Assembly: GCF_040782645.1 (NCBI RefSeq)
Contig: NZ_CP160403.1
Location: 1-64,000 of the forward strand
Direction of reading: 5' to 3'
From: Streptomyces sp. HUAS ZL42
Lineage (GTDB): Bacteria; Actinomycetota; Actinomycetes; Streptomycetales; Streptomycetaceae
Length of the DNA stretch: 64,000 nucleotides
Shown: positions 54,337 to 63,594 of the stretch, piece after piece
Position numbering within the stretch: position 1 is the stretch's first letter
Layout: every line of letters starts with the position of its first letter
The notes under the pieces: generated by a model
Told to the model about the DNA's origin: nothing
Seen by the model: only the letters and a program-made list of their open reading frames with translations
Database searches by the model: none
Program-made: the position numbers and the translations under genes

Positions 54337-55190
54337 TCAGCCGGGGTTCGGGAGGGCGTGGAGCCGGTCCAGGGCATGGGTGATCACGTCAGTCCAGGGC
54401 CAGTGCCCGGCGAGGCGGAGGATGCGGCGGCGGCCGGTGGTGACGAGCTGGGCGGCGGTGGAGAACAGCCGAAGCCGCAGGCGGCGGGGCTCCCAGAGCC
54501 GGGCGGCACCGGTCAGGGCGAGCAGGGGCATCCAGGCGAGCAGGTCGAGGGCGATCTGCACGATCTCCAGCCAGATCTGGTTCTGCGCGGTGTCGTGGAG
54601 GGGGAGGTTGCGCAGGCCGGTGGCGCGGGCGGCGCGTATGCGGTCCTCGGCCCGGGCCCGCTGGCGGTGGCGCAGTTCGAGGGCGGCGATCGCCTCGCCG
54701 ACGGTGTTGGTGGCGAAGCAGGTCAACCGCATGCCGTCGGCGTCAGTGAAACGCAACTGGGCACCGGGGTGCGGCCGTTCCTTGCGCACGATCAGCCGCA
54801 GCCCCTTCGGCCAGCCCGTCAGGCAGTCGCCGGCGAGTTCGGCGACCCAGGCGCCGTCGCGGATCTCACCGTCGGGTTCCACGGCCGACGTCCAGACCGA
54901 GGCCGGGACCTTCAGGACGGCCTGGTGGACGGCGTCGGTGATGGTCATCCCGACCGAGTACGACAGCCACCGTCCGCGCTTCGCGAGCCAGGCGATGAAC
55001 TCGTGGGTGCCGCCGCCGGAGTCGGTACGGATCAGCGTCTGACGCCCCCGCCGGAGCCGTTTCGGCAGCTGGGCCAGGGCCAGTTTTGCGGCCTCGATGT
55101 GGTCGGCGGCGGTGTTGGAGCCCGCGTTGCCGGGGTGCGTAACACTGACGCCCTCCGCTCCTGTGGCGACGGATAGCACCGGGCGGCACC
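54337..55190 (-). pseudogene. IS1380-family transposase, 5' truncated
   Basis: From about 55190: GNAGSNTAADHIEAAKLALA, TLIRTDSGGGTHEFIAWLAK, YSVGMTITDAVHQAVLKVPA, LRLIVRKERPHPGAQLRFTD, ending RILRLAGHWPWTDVITHALD. This is the C-terminal two thirds of an IS1380 transposase. The N-terminal part is replaced by unrelated sequence. Confidence 0.8.
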
Positions 55191-55205
55191 AAGACCGGGA
55201 TCCAG

Positions 55206-55400
55206 GTGGACGTGGAGGACGGCGCGCACGGACCGGCCGCGCTCGCCCCCTACTCCAGCAACGTGGGCCAGCTCTCCGAACCCGAGGAGCAGGCCGCCGC
55301 AATCGTCTTCCTGGCATCGGACGCGGCCAGCAACATCGCGATCCTGCCGGTGGACAACGACTGGGGCGGCCGTCCGACGGCACTGGTTCCTCCGGGGCCG
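55206..55400 (+). pseudogene. Short-chain dehydrogenase C-terminal fragment
   Basis: LSEPEEQAAAIVFLASDAAS followed by NIAILPVDNDWGG is the end of a classical SDR (EPEEIAAAVLFLASDAASYI...VDGGW). Only about 50 codons remain. 55401-55718 has no gene. Confidence 0.55.
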
Positions 55401-55718
55401 GGCAGACGGCCACCCGCCGCCCGGCCAACCGGGCCTCCGGCCGCCATCCTTCCGCCTGCACCGCCGCACGGTCCTCGCTGGGCTCGGACCCGGGGTCGAT
55501 CCAGGTGACACCGGAAGGCGCAGAAGAACGACGCCGCGAAGCACACCATCACGATGCCACGGAGTAGCTGAGATCCATCGCGCCTGTCGGACGCACCCGG
55601 CGCACTCGGACCGTCGGCCGTTCTTCGCCTGGTGCGGCGCTGAAGTCGGGCGTGGCTCAGGACCCAGCGGAGACGTGACGGGTTCGTTGCCGCCGACTTG
55701 CTTTACAGCCTCGCAAAG

Positions 55719-55753
55719 TTGGATTAACTTCCAACGTTGGAAGCAGTTCCAAG
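55719..55753. promoter_or_regulatory. Palindromic operator ahead of the hydrolase/SDR operon
   Basis: CTTCCAACGTTGGAAG (55728-55743) is a perfect 16-bp palindrome. Flanking GTTGGA (55719) and TTCCAA (about 55748) repeat its half-sites. It lies 53 bases ahead of the hydrolase start. The TetR gene at the end of the operon (58575) is the natural candidate ligand. Confidence 0.6.
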
Positions 55754-55795
55754 TCTCCGCGAGCCCAACGATGCGAGCCGTGTTACGGAGGTCCG

Positions 55796-56722
55796 ATGAC
55801 CGACCGATCGAATGTGACGTTTCCTTCAGGGCCGGACGAGTGTCACGCCTGGCTATACCTGCCCGAGGGCGGGAGTCGGCGTCCCGTGGTGGTCATGGCA
55901 CACGGCCTCGGTGGGGTCCGCGAGATGCGGCTGGACGCCTACGCCGAGCGTTTCACCGCCGCCGGCTACGCGTGCCTGGTGTTCGACTACCGGCACTTCG
56001 GGGCCAGCGGCGGTCAGCCGCGACAGCTCCTGAGCATCAGACGACAGCTCCAGGACTGGCGGGCCGCCGTGGCGTACGCGCGCTCCCGGCCGGAGACCGA
56101 TCCCCGGCGCGTGGTCCTGTGGGGCACCTCTTTCGGCGGCGGCCATGTCCTGGCGACAGCCGCGCAGGACCCGGATGTCGCCGCCGTCATCGCCCAGGGC
56201 CTGTTCACCGACGGTGTCGCCTCTGCCCTGGCGATGCGCCCGGACACCTCGGTGAAGGTGATGGCCCGCGCGGTCCGTGACGTGGTCGGCGCCCGCCTTG
56301 GGCGCCCTCCCGTCATGGTCGCGACGGCGGGGCCGCCCGGATCCGCCGCGCTGATGACCGCTGCGGACGCCGAGCCCGGCTACCTGGCCCTCGTGCCCAA
56401 CGACGCGCCCTTCTCTAACCAGGTTGCGGCACGGTTCGCCCTGGACATCCTCCGCTACCGGCCGGGCCGCCGGACCGCGAAGATCGCATGCCCGGTGCTG
56501 TTCTGCGTATGCGAGCACGACAGCGTGGCCCCCGCGCGGCCCACCCTGCGCCATGCCCGCAGGGCCTCGCGCGGCGAGATCCGCCTCTACCCCGACGGCC
56601 ACTTCGACATCTACCTCGGCGAGCCCTTCGAACGCGTCCTCCACGACCAGCTCGCCTTCCTGGCGCGGCACGTCCCCATCGGCTCCGCACCCGGTGAAGC
56701 CCCGGGACCCACGACACCCTGA
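55796..56722 (+). CDS. Alpha/beta hydrolase (dienelactone hydrolase-like)
   Basis: 308 residues, ATG five bases after GGAGG. Oxyanion region VVVMAHGLGGVREMRLDAYA, nucleophile Ser in VLWGTSFGGGHVLATA, Asp in VLFCVCEHDSVAPA and His in YPDGHFDIYLGE. Family members hydrolyse esters or lactones or act as haloperoxidase-like esterases. First gene of a four-gene operon with two SDRs and a TetR, 12 bases before the first SDR. Confidence 0.85.
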   Translation: MTDRSNVTFPSGPDECHAWLYLPEGGSRRPVVVMAHGLGGVREMRLDAYAERFTAAGYACLVFDYRHFGASGGQPRQLLSIRRQLQDWRAAVAYARSRPETDPRRVVLWGTSFGGGHVLATAAQDPDVAAVIAQGLFTDGVASALAMRPDTSVKVMARAVRDVVGARLGRPPVMVATAGPPGSAALMTAADAEPGYLALVPNDAPFSNQVAARFALDILRYRPGRRTAKIACPVLFCVCEHDSVAPARPTLRHARRASRGEIRLYPDGHFDIYLGEPFERVLHDQLAFLARHVPIGSAPGEAPGPTTP

Positions 56723-56734
56723 AAGAGGTACGAG

Positions 56735-57619
56735 ATGCTCACCTACCCGATTGCGGGGAAGACCGTCTTCATCACCGGCGCAGCCGGAGGCATCGGCGCG
56801 GCCACCGCCCGCACGCTGCACTCGCGCAGAGCCAACGTGGTCCTCGCCGACCGGGGCATTGACGCCACATCGGCCCTCGCCCGCGACCTCGGCGGCGACA
56901 GGACACTGGCGCTGTCGGTGGATGTCACCGACAGCGCCGCACTGGCCGACGCGGTGGAACGTACCGTCGACCGGTTCGGCGGCCTGGATGTCGTCTTCGC
57001 CAACGCGGGGATCGCGGCCGATCCGCCGGCGACGATCGCTGCCATCGACCCGGCCATGTTCGAGCGCGTCGTCGAAGTGGACCTGCTGGGCGTCTGGCGC
57101 ACCGTTCGCTCCGCACTTCCGCACGTTATCGCGGCGCGCGGGCACGTCCTGGTCACCGCTTCGGTGTACGCCTACTTCAACGGCATGACCAACGCCCCCT
57201 ACGCCATGTCGAAGGCCGGCGTCGAGCAGTTCGGCCGCGCCCTGCGCGCCGAACTCGGCATCCACGGCGCCAGCGCCGGGGTGCTCTACCCCGGCTGGGT
57301 CCACACGCCCATCGCTGGAGCAGCCTTCGGAAGCAACGACATCACCACCCGCATGCGCGAGATCGCCTTCCCGTCCCTGCTCGGCAAGGCCATCGCCCCC
57401 ACGCGCGTCGCGGACGCCGTCGTCCGCGGCATCGAGAACCGCTCGGCCCGTGTCATGGTCCCCCGCAGGTGGGTACCGTTTTCGGCCCTGCGCGGCGTCC
57501 TTAACCCCGTCACCGATCTCATCGCCGAACGCCACCCCGAACTGCGCCGACTCCTGCGCCGACTCGAGGAATCCGCCGGCCCCACAGGCAAGTCCCCGCA
57601 GACCCACACACCGAGGTAG
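56735..57619 (+). CDS. Short-chain dehydrogenase/reductase
   Basis: 294 residues. Nucleotide loop VFITGAAGGIGAATARTLHS (TGxxxGIG), VVFANAGIA, and the catalytic Tyr/Lys in APYAMSKAGVEQFGRALRAE. The Ser position reads VTASVYAY. The C-terminal extension (VMVPRRWVPFSALRGVL) is typical of the SDR group that includes the partial gene at 63595. Oxidoreductase of an unknown alcohol or ketone. Six bases before the next SDR. Confidence 0.9.
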   Translation: MLTYPIAGKTVFITGAAGGIGAATARTLHSRRANVVLADRGIDATSALARDLGGDRTLALSVDVTDSAALADAVERTVDRFGGLDVVFANAGIAADPPATIAAIDPAMFERVVEVDLLGVWRTVRSALPHVIAARGHVLVTASVYAYFNGMTNAPYAMSKAGVEQFGRALRAELGIHGASAGVLYPGWVHTPIAGAAFGSNDITTRMREIAFPSLLGKAIAPTRVADAVVRGIENRSARVMVPRRWVPFSALRGVLNPVTDLIAERHPELRRLLRRLEESAGPTGKSPQTHTPR

Positions 57620-57625
57620 GCCGTC

Positions 57626-58507
57626 ATGACCCGTTACGACCTGACCGGGCGCACCGTCGCCCTCACCGGCTCCACCGGCGGCCTCGGCATCGCCCTGGCC
57701 AACGTCCTGCGCGACCGGGGTGCCAACCTCGCACTGCTCGACCTCGACGCCGAGGCGGCCCAGGCCCAGGCGGAGAAACTGGGTGGCGACACAGTCGCCC
57801 GGGGCTGGGGCGTGGACGTCCGCGACCTCGCCGGACTGCAGACGGCCATACACGAGGCCGCCGCGCACTTCGGGCGCCTTGATGTCGCCGTCGCCGGCGC
57901 GGGCATCGACACCATGGCCCCCCTGGCGACCATTGACCCTGCCGCCTACGAGCGCGTGATCGACATCAACCTCAACGGCGTCTGGCGCACCTTCCGCGCG
58001 GCTCTGCCCCACGTCGAGGCCCAACGCGGCTATCTCCTCGCGATCTCCTCCATGGCCGCCTTCGTGCACTCGCCGCTCCAGATCTCCTACACCGCGAGCA
58101 AGGCCGGCGTGTGGGCGATGTGCGACAGCCTTCGCCTGGAGGTTCGCCACCTGGGTGTCGGTGTCGGCAGCGCCCACCCCACCTTCTTCCGCACTCCGAT
58201 GATGGACGACGTGACCGCGGACCCGGCCGGGCACGCCCTCTGGGGCGGCAACTCCAAGGGGTTGTGGAAGATGGTGCCGCTGGAGAAGGTCATCGCCGGT
58301 ATCGTCCGCGGCATCGAGCGCCGTGCGGACCGCGTCGTCGTTCCCAGGTCCCTCACCCTGACCGCAAACGCTCCCGGTCTGTTCCGGCCGATACTCGAAC
58401 GTGTCGGTTTCCGCCCTCAGACGGTCCAGCGCGCCCTCGGCCTCGCCTCGGCGTCGGGCTGGCACGACCCGGCGGTGCATGAGCGCCACCAGGCCGGTTC
58501 CCGCTGA
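57626..58507 (+). CDS. Short-chain dehydrogenase/reductase, second
   Basis: 293 residues. VALTGSTGGLGIALANVLRD (TGxxxGLG), VAVAGAGID, LAISSMAAFVHSPLQISYTA (Ser and Tyr) and SKAGVWAMCDSLRLEVRHLG (Lys). C-terminal ADRVVVPRSLTLTANAPGLF resembles that of the first SDR. The two may form one complex or act in series. Confidence 0.9.
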   Translation: MTRYDLTGRTVALTGSTGGLGIALANVLRDRGANLALLDLDAEAAQAQAEKLGGDTVARGWGVDVRDLAGLQTAIHEAAAHFGRLDVAVAGAGIDTMAPLATIDPAAYERVIDINLNGVWRTFRAALPHVEAQRGYLLAISSMAAFVHSPLQISYTASKAGVWAMCDSLRLEVRHLGVGVGSAHPTFFRTPMMDDVTADPAGHALWGGNSKGLWKMVPLEKVIAGIVRGIERRADRVVVPRSLTLTANAPGLFRPILERVGFRPQTVQRALGLASASGWHDPAVHERHQAGSR

Positions 58508-58574
58508 ATTCCAGGCTGAAAGAAGCGGCCCAGGGGGTCCGGCCGTTCGAGCACCTCGTAAAGTAGCGGAGACC

Positions 58575-59189
58575 ATGACAATCAAGGTCACACGCACGAC
58601 ACGTCGGGCCGCCGCAACCCGTGCGGCCATCGTCGACGCCGCCGAGGAACTGCTGGCCTCCGGAGGCCCCGACGCGGTCACCTTGGAAGGCATCGCCGAA
58701 CGCGCGGATGTCGCCGTGCAGACGGTGTACAACCGCGTGGGCGGCCGCGCGGCGGTTCTCATCGCGGTTGCCGAGCGGGCACTCGAGGACAACCGGACCT
58801 ACATGGACGACGCCTACGCTGCCCCGGGCACCCCAGTGGAACGCATCAGGGCCGCCTCGGCCGCGTACGTCCGCTTCGCCGCCGAGCGTCCACACCAGTT
58901 CCGCCTGCTGGCCGAGCCACCGGACGAACCCGCAGCCCTGGAACGGGTCGCCGCGCTCGTCGACGAGCAGAACGCCAAACTCGCCGCCGCGCTGGCCGAC
59001 GGGGTGGCCGACGGCTCGCTCGCCGCCGACCTCGATCCCGTCACCACCGCCACCGCGTTGTGGGCCGCCATGAACGGCGTTCTCGGCCTCTCCTGGCGCG
59101 CGGACCGACTCCGCGCTGACGCCTCCCATTTGACGGAACTCGTCGCAGCTGTGGAAAGGGTGGTTCTCCGCGGGCTACTCGCCCGCTGA
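58575..59189 (+). CDS. TetR-family regulator of the hydrolase/SDR operon
   Basis: 204 residues from ATG 58575 (GGAG close by). Helix-turn-helix in residues 12-58: AAIVDAAEELLASGGPDAVT, LEGIAERADVAVQTVYNRVG. The ligand domain contains RPHQFRLLAEPPDEPAALER. It ends the operon and is likely to bind the palindrome at 55728. The ligand is unknown, probably the hydrolase or SDR substrate. Confidence 0.85.
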   Translation: MTIKVTRTTRRAAATRAAIVDAAEELLASGGPDAVTLEGIAERADVAVQTVYNRVGGRAAVLIAVAERALEDNRTYMDDAYAAPGTPVERIRAASAAYVRFAAERPHQFRLLAEPPDEPAALERVAALVDEQNAKLAAALADGVADGSLAADLDPVTTATALWAAMNGVLGLSWRADRLRADASHLTELVAAVERVVLRGLLAR

Positions 59190-59299
59190 ACTCCGCGCGG
59201 GGCTGTGCCGCAACACGAAGGGGAAAGGGATCAAGTGCCGGGTGCGGTCCGCGCGTGGGTGCCGGCCGAACGGATGTGGCACACGTCAGTTGTTCGCGT

Positions 59300-59467
59300 T
59301 CATGCGCCGGTGGCGCGGCGCATGAACGCGTCGAGGGTGCGGTTGGGCAGCGTGTCGTGCAGGAAGATCATGGGCTTGGCGCCGAAGCCGACGGCGTAAC
59401 GCGTCTTGTGCCGGCGTGCCCGGACGGACTTGACGATGGTCTTGGCGATCAAGTCCGGCGACGACAT
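59300..59467 (-). pseudogene. SDR C-terminal fragment
   Basis: It reads MSSPDLIAKTIVKSVRARRH, TRYAVGFGAKPMIFLHDTLP and ends DAFMRRATGA, the tail of an SDR of the group present at 56735. The catalytic part is missing. A recombinase fragment lies directly upstream instead. Confidence 0.6.
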
Positions 59468-59499
59468 GCGTCGTTCGTTGCCCTCCGAACTGAGCGAGT

Positions 59500-59721
59500 C
59501 GGCCACAGCGTGCCCATCCGCTCCACCAGACGCAGCCGCGATCCGATCGTCTCCTTCTGCAGGACCCGAGCAGCCTGCTGCCTCGCCCACCCCTCGCGCA
59601 TCGCCGAGAACATCGCCGGTTCCGGATCGAGGTGGACGACGTTGGATGCCAGCGCGAGCGGTGCTGCACCGGGAGCCTCAGTGATCACCCTTCTGTTGTA
59701 TCTAACACAACATCGATGCAT
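59500..59721 (-). pseudogene. Tyrosine recombinase N-terminal fragment
   Basis: NVVHLDPEPAMFSAMREGWA, RQQAARVLQKETIGSRLRLV is the start of a phage-type integrase. It loses homology after about 70 residues, where SDR sequence takes over. The join marks a deletion. Confidence 0.5.
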
Positions 59722-59859
59722 CTGACCCTTATTGGAAGGTCACCGCTACGAGTGATCCCGCAACTGCCGCACCGCCGGAGTGTTGACCAGCATGATTTAC
59801 GCACAAGCCAGGCCGTAGCGTGTTGCAGCCGATGCAATTCCTCCCATTTCGGACCTTGA

Positions 59860-60240
59860 TCCAGGCTCTCTTGCCGGGCAGGTACGGCTGCTCGCTGCCC
59901 TTGATCACGATGCCCTCGATCCCGAGGGTTCCCAGGCCGGGTCCAGCCCGTCCTGCGCGGTCGTCCGGTCCTCTGTGGCGGGGCACAGGGTGAACGGGGC
60001 GGCGAGGACCTCGCGGGCGAAGAGGTCTTCCAGGATCGCGCGGCGCTCGCGGTAGGGCAGGGTGACCAGCTCGGTGCCTCCGCTTTCCAGGACATCGAAA
60101 ACGATCACGTATGCGGGATGTTCGGCTGCGGCCTCGGCGGCGCTGCGGCCCCTGCGCCGGGCGCGGCGCTGCAGCTCGGCGAAGTGCAGCCGTCCCTCGT
60201 GCGGCACAACGAGCTCACCGCATATGTGAGCTACCACATG
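59860..60240 (-). pseudogene. ATP-dependent DNA ligase fragment
   Basis: CGELVVPHEGRLHFAELQRR, AYVIVFDVLESGGTELVTLP, YRERRAILEDLFAREVLAAP. After a frame change, GTLGIEGIVIKGSEQPYLPG, then KRAWIKVR. This is the middle of a LigD/LigC-type ligase. The lysine motif and OB-fold are absent. It is a second, broken relative of the ligase at 48470. Confidence 0.65.
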
Positions 60241-60417
60241 TGTTTCATCAACAGCCCCTGGTCCGTTGGCAGATCACCGGCGTGAGTGGTTTTGCCGAGG
60301 ACAAGCGGACCGAGGGACACGCCGGGTCGGCCAGGGCGGGCACAGAGACGGAAGGGCCTCGACCGACCGGGGGCGGGCGAGGCACCGCCCCATATCACCC
60401 CCCGGGGTGCATTAGAA

Positions 60418-60427
60418 TACGTTCGTA
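60418..60427. promoter_or_regulatory. TetR-type operator TACGTTCGTA
   Basis: A TACG/CGTA palindrome within AATACGTTCGTAAG, 58 bases before the tetR gene at 60485. The same half-sites recur at 62928-62937 (TACGACCGTA) ahead of the leftward hydrolase, suggesting one regulator for both. Confidence 0.55.
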
Positions 60428-60484
60428 AGGTAACGGGGTTGGGGATCAGCGGGGCGAGCGATCCTCCTGGCGAGCGAGGAACGC

Positions 60485-61075
60485 ATGGCGCGCTACGCGA
60501 AAGAGCACAAGCAGGAGACCAGGCGGCGGATCATCGAGACGGCCGGTCGCCGGTTCAAGCGCGACGGCATCGACGGTTCGGGCGTCGCCACGCTCATGTC
60601 CGACGCGGGTCTCACCAACGGCGCCTTCTACGCGCACTTCACCTCCAAGAACGACCTGGTCGCCCACGCGGTCGCCGATCAGCTGCACACCCAGTACGCG
60701 GATCTCTGCGCGCAGGCGGCGCCGGGCTTCACTGGGCTGGAGCAGATGGTGCGCCAGTACCTGTCCCCCGAGCACCGCGACAACCCCGACGATCTCTGCC
60801 CCTCCGCCGCCCTGCTCGACGAGATCGGCCGCTCGCCGGAGGCCGTCAAGCAGGCGTACACCACCAACGTGCTGGTCCTGATCGACGAGATCGCCGCCCG
60901 CTTCACCCCCGCCAACCCGGCCTCGGCGCGCGTGAAGGCGCTCAGCCTCCTCGGCCAGCTGGCCGGAACCCTCCAGCTCTCGCGAGCCCTCACCGACCCA
61001 GAGCTTTCCGACCAGCTGCTCGAACAGGGCGTCCAGAACGCTCTCGCCCTGATCGGCACCGATCAGCACAGCTGA
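60485..61075 (+). CDS. TetR-family regulator
   Basis: 196 residues. Helix-turn-helix in residues 10-55: IIETAGRRFKRDGIDGSGVA, TLMSDAGLTNGAFYAHFTSK. The C-terminal domain belongs to the TetR_C group with LDEIGRSPEAVKQAYTTNVL. The start is preceded by GGCGAGCGAGGAACGC. The TACG-N2-CGTA operators at 60418 and 62928 are candidate sites. Confidence 0.85.
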   Translation: MARYAKEHKQETRRRIIETAGRRFKRDGIDGSGVATLMSDAGLTNGAFYAHFTSKNDLVAHAVADQLHTQYADLCAQAAPGFTGLEQMVRQYLSPEHRDNPDDLCPSAALLDEIGRSPEAVKQAYTTNVLVLIDEIAARFTPANPASARVKALSLLGQLAGTLQLSRALTDPELSDQLLEQGVQNALALIGTDQHS

Positions 61076-61077
61076 CG

Positions 61078-61830
61078 GACCTGCCGCAGTTCACGGTCAT
61101 CTACTTCGGGATCCTCAAGGCCGACGCGGCCGTGGTGCCTCTCAACGTGCTGCTGAAGGCCCGTGAGGTGGCCTATCACCTCGGCGGCTCCGACACGAAG
61201 GCGTACTTCGCGTTCGAGCGGACACCGCAGCTCCCGATGGGCAAGGAGGCATGGGAGGGCTTCCAGGACACCGAGGGATGCACCGAGTTCTTCCTGATCG
61301 GTGAGGGATCCTCCTTGCCTGGCATCGGGCCGGGTCAGCTGTACGGGCCCGCCGTCGCCGCTCAGTCCGGATCATTCGCGACGGTCGAGCGCGATGACGA
61401 GGACACCGCGGCCATCCTCTACACCTCCGGCACCACCGGCCGGCCCAAGGGCGCGGAGTTGAGACACCAGAACGTGTACGACAACGTGCGCGCCGCCGTC
61501 GATCTGTTCGAGGTCGACGCCGAGCGCCCCGACACGTACCTGTGCGTCCTGCCGCTGTTCCGCGCCTTCGGTCAGGTCGTGGTCCAGAACGGTGCCATAG
61601 CCTTCGGCGGCACGCTCGTCCTCCAGCCCCGGTTCGAGGCGCGGGGGGCGCTGCAGCTGATGCTGGACCATGACGTCACGTTCTTCGGCGGTGTCCCGAC
61701 CATGTACTGGGGGCTTCTCGGGGCTCTGGGCGACGGCGTTGACGTCGCCCGGCTGGCCTCGAACCTCCGCGTCGCGGTATCCGGCGGTTCGGCGCTCCCC
61801 GGCGAAATTCACGAGCAGTTCAAGCGGACG
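61078..61830 (+). pseudogene. Acyl-CoA synthetase (AMP-binding) internal fragment
   Basis: It begins LPQFTVIYFGILKADAAVVP right after the tetR stop. It continues with the ATP/AMP loop TAAILYTSGTTGRPKGAELR and VTFFGGVPTMYWGLLGALGD to ALPGEIHEQFKR, where homology stops. The first 60 or so residues and the whole C-terminal third are missing. The 61831-61887 stretch (DEVTALGRAFGAKSVENKE and stop, in another frame) looks like the tail of an unrelated gene joined here. Confidence 0.7.
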
Positions 61831-61914
61831 AGGTCACCGCTCTCGGACGCGCCTTCGGTGCCAAGTCCGTCGAGAACAAGGAGTAGCGACCCCTCTGACG
61901 CCCGGACGCCAGAA

Positions 61915-61968
61915 GCCCCCGCCCGCAAGGTCCGCTCGTACGCCGGCGGTCTTGCGGGGCCAGGGGGC
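61915..61968. terminator. Bidirectional terminator-like hairpin
   Basis: GCCCCCGCCCGCAAG (61915-61929) faces CTTGCGGGGCCAGGGGGC (61951-61968), pairing with a small bulge. It sits between convergent genes. Confidence 0.55.
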
Positions 61969-62000
61969 CGCTGGGCAGTGAAGGCTGGCTGTCGCGACGG

Positions 62001-62870
62001 TCACGACAGAAACCGAACGGCCCGCCGCACGAAATCCTCGTGGAACTGGAAGATCGCACCATGTCCCGACTGCGGATAAAGCACAACCTCGCAGTCCGGC
62101 AAACGCCGCACGAGCTCCTCGGTGTTCTGGCTGGGAACGATGCGGTCGGCGTCTCCATTGATCGCGAGCACCGGCTGACGCACAACGGAAAGGTCGGCCG
62201 CCGGCCGCTTGCCCCACCGCTTGATCGCCTTCAGCTGTGCCATGAAGGACGGTACGGAAATCTCCTTGTCCCGGTCGACCTTCCGTTCACCGAGCCGGGC
62301 CAGAAATGCCTTGCCCGCACGCGTCCCCGCCGACGAGCGCGGAAAGAACATGAACTGCTTCGGGTCCTGGCGGGTGAAAGCCCCCCGGAAGATGTCGTAG
62401 AACGTCAGCCGCGCGACCCTGTCGAGGCCGGTTCCGCCGGCCGGACTCGTCCCCGCGAGGATCAGCCGCCGCACCAGCCCGGGATGCTTCTCGACGACGG
62501 CCTGCGCGACCATGCCCCCGAGCGAGAATCCGATCAGGTCTACCTCTTCGAGCCCGAGCGCACGAATGAAAGTGACGGCATCCTCGGCCATCTCCTCGAC
62601 CGTGGCGGGAGTCTTGCCCGTCGAAGCACCGATGCCTCGATTGTCGAACGTGATCACCCGCCGACTGGCGGCAATACCGTCGATGACCCGCGGATCCCAG
62701 TTGTCCAGAACCGCGGCCAAATGAGTGAGGAACACCACCGGCGTACCGCCGGACCCCAGCTCCCGATAGGCGAAATCGACTCCGTCGGCGGAGATCGTCC
62801 GCGTCGGAACGGTCTGCCACGTACCGTTCCCGAGCTTCTCGGTTTCCCCTGCTGTTCCGGTCACGTCCAT
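62001..62870 (-). CDS. Alpha/beta hydrolase
   Basis: 289 residues from ATG 62870; an ATG at 62906 adds 12, and neither ribosome site is ideal. Motifs are RVITFDNRGIGASTGKTPAT, nucleophile Ser in DLIGFSLGGMVAQAVVEKHP, Asp in LAINGDADRIVPSQN and His in YPQSGHGAIFQFHE. Hydrolase of the esterase/haloperoxidase group. A TACGACCGTA operator lies about 58 bases upstream of 62870, shared in type with the tetR at 60485. Confidence 0.85.
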   Translation of the reverse strand: MDVTGTAGETEKLGNGTWQTVPTRTISADGVDFAYRELGSGGTPVVFLTHLAAVLDNWDPRVIDGIAASRRVITFDNRGIGASTGKTPATVEEMAEDAVTFIRALGLEEVDLIGFSLGGMVAQAVVEKHPGLVRRLILAGTSPAGGTGLDRVARLTFYDIFRGAFTRQDPKQFMFFPRSSAGTRAGKAFLARLGERKVDRDKEISVPSFMAQLKAIKRWGKRPAADLSVVRQPVLAINGDADRIVPSQNTEELVRRLPDCEVVLYPQSGHGAIFQFHEDFVRRAVRFLS

Positions 62871-62927
62871 TCTCCTTCGCTTGAGATCCGGGGCGCCCTT
62901 TTCCATGGATCACCCACACCTTTAAAT

Positions 62928-62937
62928 TACGACCGTA
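62928..62937. promoter_or_regulatory. TetR-type operator TACGACCGTA
   Basis: Lies within ATTACGACCGTACTT ahead of the leftward hydrolase, with the same TACG/CGTA arms as at 60418. It also adjoins the damaged tetR at 63015-63520. Confidence 0.55.
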
Positions 62938-63014
62938 CTTCTATACGCCAAGGCGGAGCTGAAACCCGAGATCGAGTGCCCATGCCGCCCCGCCCGGACC
63001 CGCTCGCCAGCGCC

Positions 63015-63520
63015 AAGGCCGGCCCTTCACTCCAGCCCGGCCGCGTTCAGGAGCGTGACGACGGTCAGCGTGATCAAGTTGGACAGGTCGTCGGCCTTGA
63101 TGCCCGCGCGAGCGCTCGCTCCGTCGTAGAGCAGCGTCAACTGCCAACAGCCCTGGATTACATGCGCGCCCCCGGACCGCCTCGGCACGGAAGAAGTCGG
63201 TAAGCCCCTGCTTCACGGTCCGCGCGACGCGGCTGGCGGGATGCTCCGGGTCCTTGAGTTCGACCTGCACGGCGAGATACGGACAGCCCCAGAAGTCGGC
63301 CGAGGACGACCGCGCGGCCAACTCATCGAAGACGCGCAGGATGCGCTCACGCGCCGAAGCCGCGTCACCGTCCCGGCTCGGCAGCCCACCCTGGGAGGTG
63401 ACAGCCCGCCACTCCAGACTGGCCGCGATCAGCTCGTCCTTGCCTTCGAAGAGCTGGTACAGGGTGGGCTTGGAAACACCGGAATGGTCGGCCAGATGTC
63501 GGTAGTGCTGTCGGCGTACG
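63015..63520 (-). pseudogene. TetR-family regulator, frameshifted
   Basis: RHLADHSGVSKPTLYQLFEG, KDELIAASLEWRAVTSQGGL and FDELAARSSSADFWGCPYLA are readable. The frame then changes after VKQGLTDFF, with the end LLNAAGLE in another frame near 63023. The N-terminal helix is also broken near 63520. A damaged regulator next to the hydrolase. Confidence 0.6.
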
Positions 63521-63594
63521 CGCTGTGGCTCGATTCGCCGGCGCCTCGTTGCCCATCCTCCCCGACGAGGCGATGGCGTCGCCGCCGGAGCATC

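Noticed and set aside
55853..58792. 979-codon open frame on the minus strand
   Set aside because: It is the antisense shadow of the hydrolase and two SDR genes. High GC leaves the reverse frame open, and the product has no recognisable domain.
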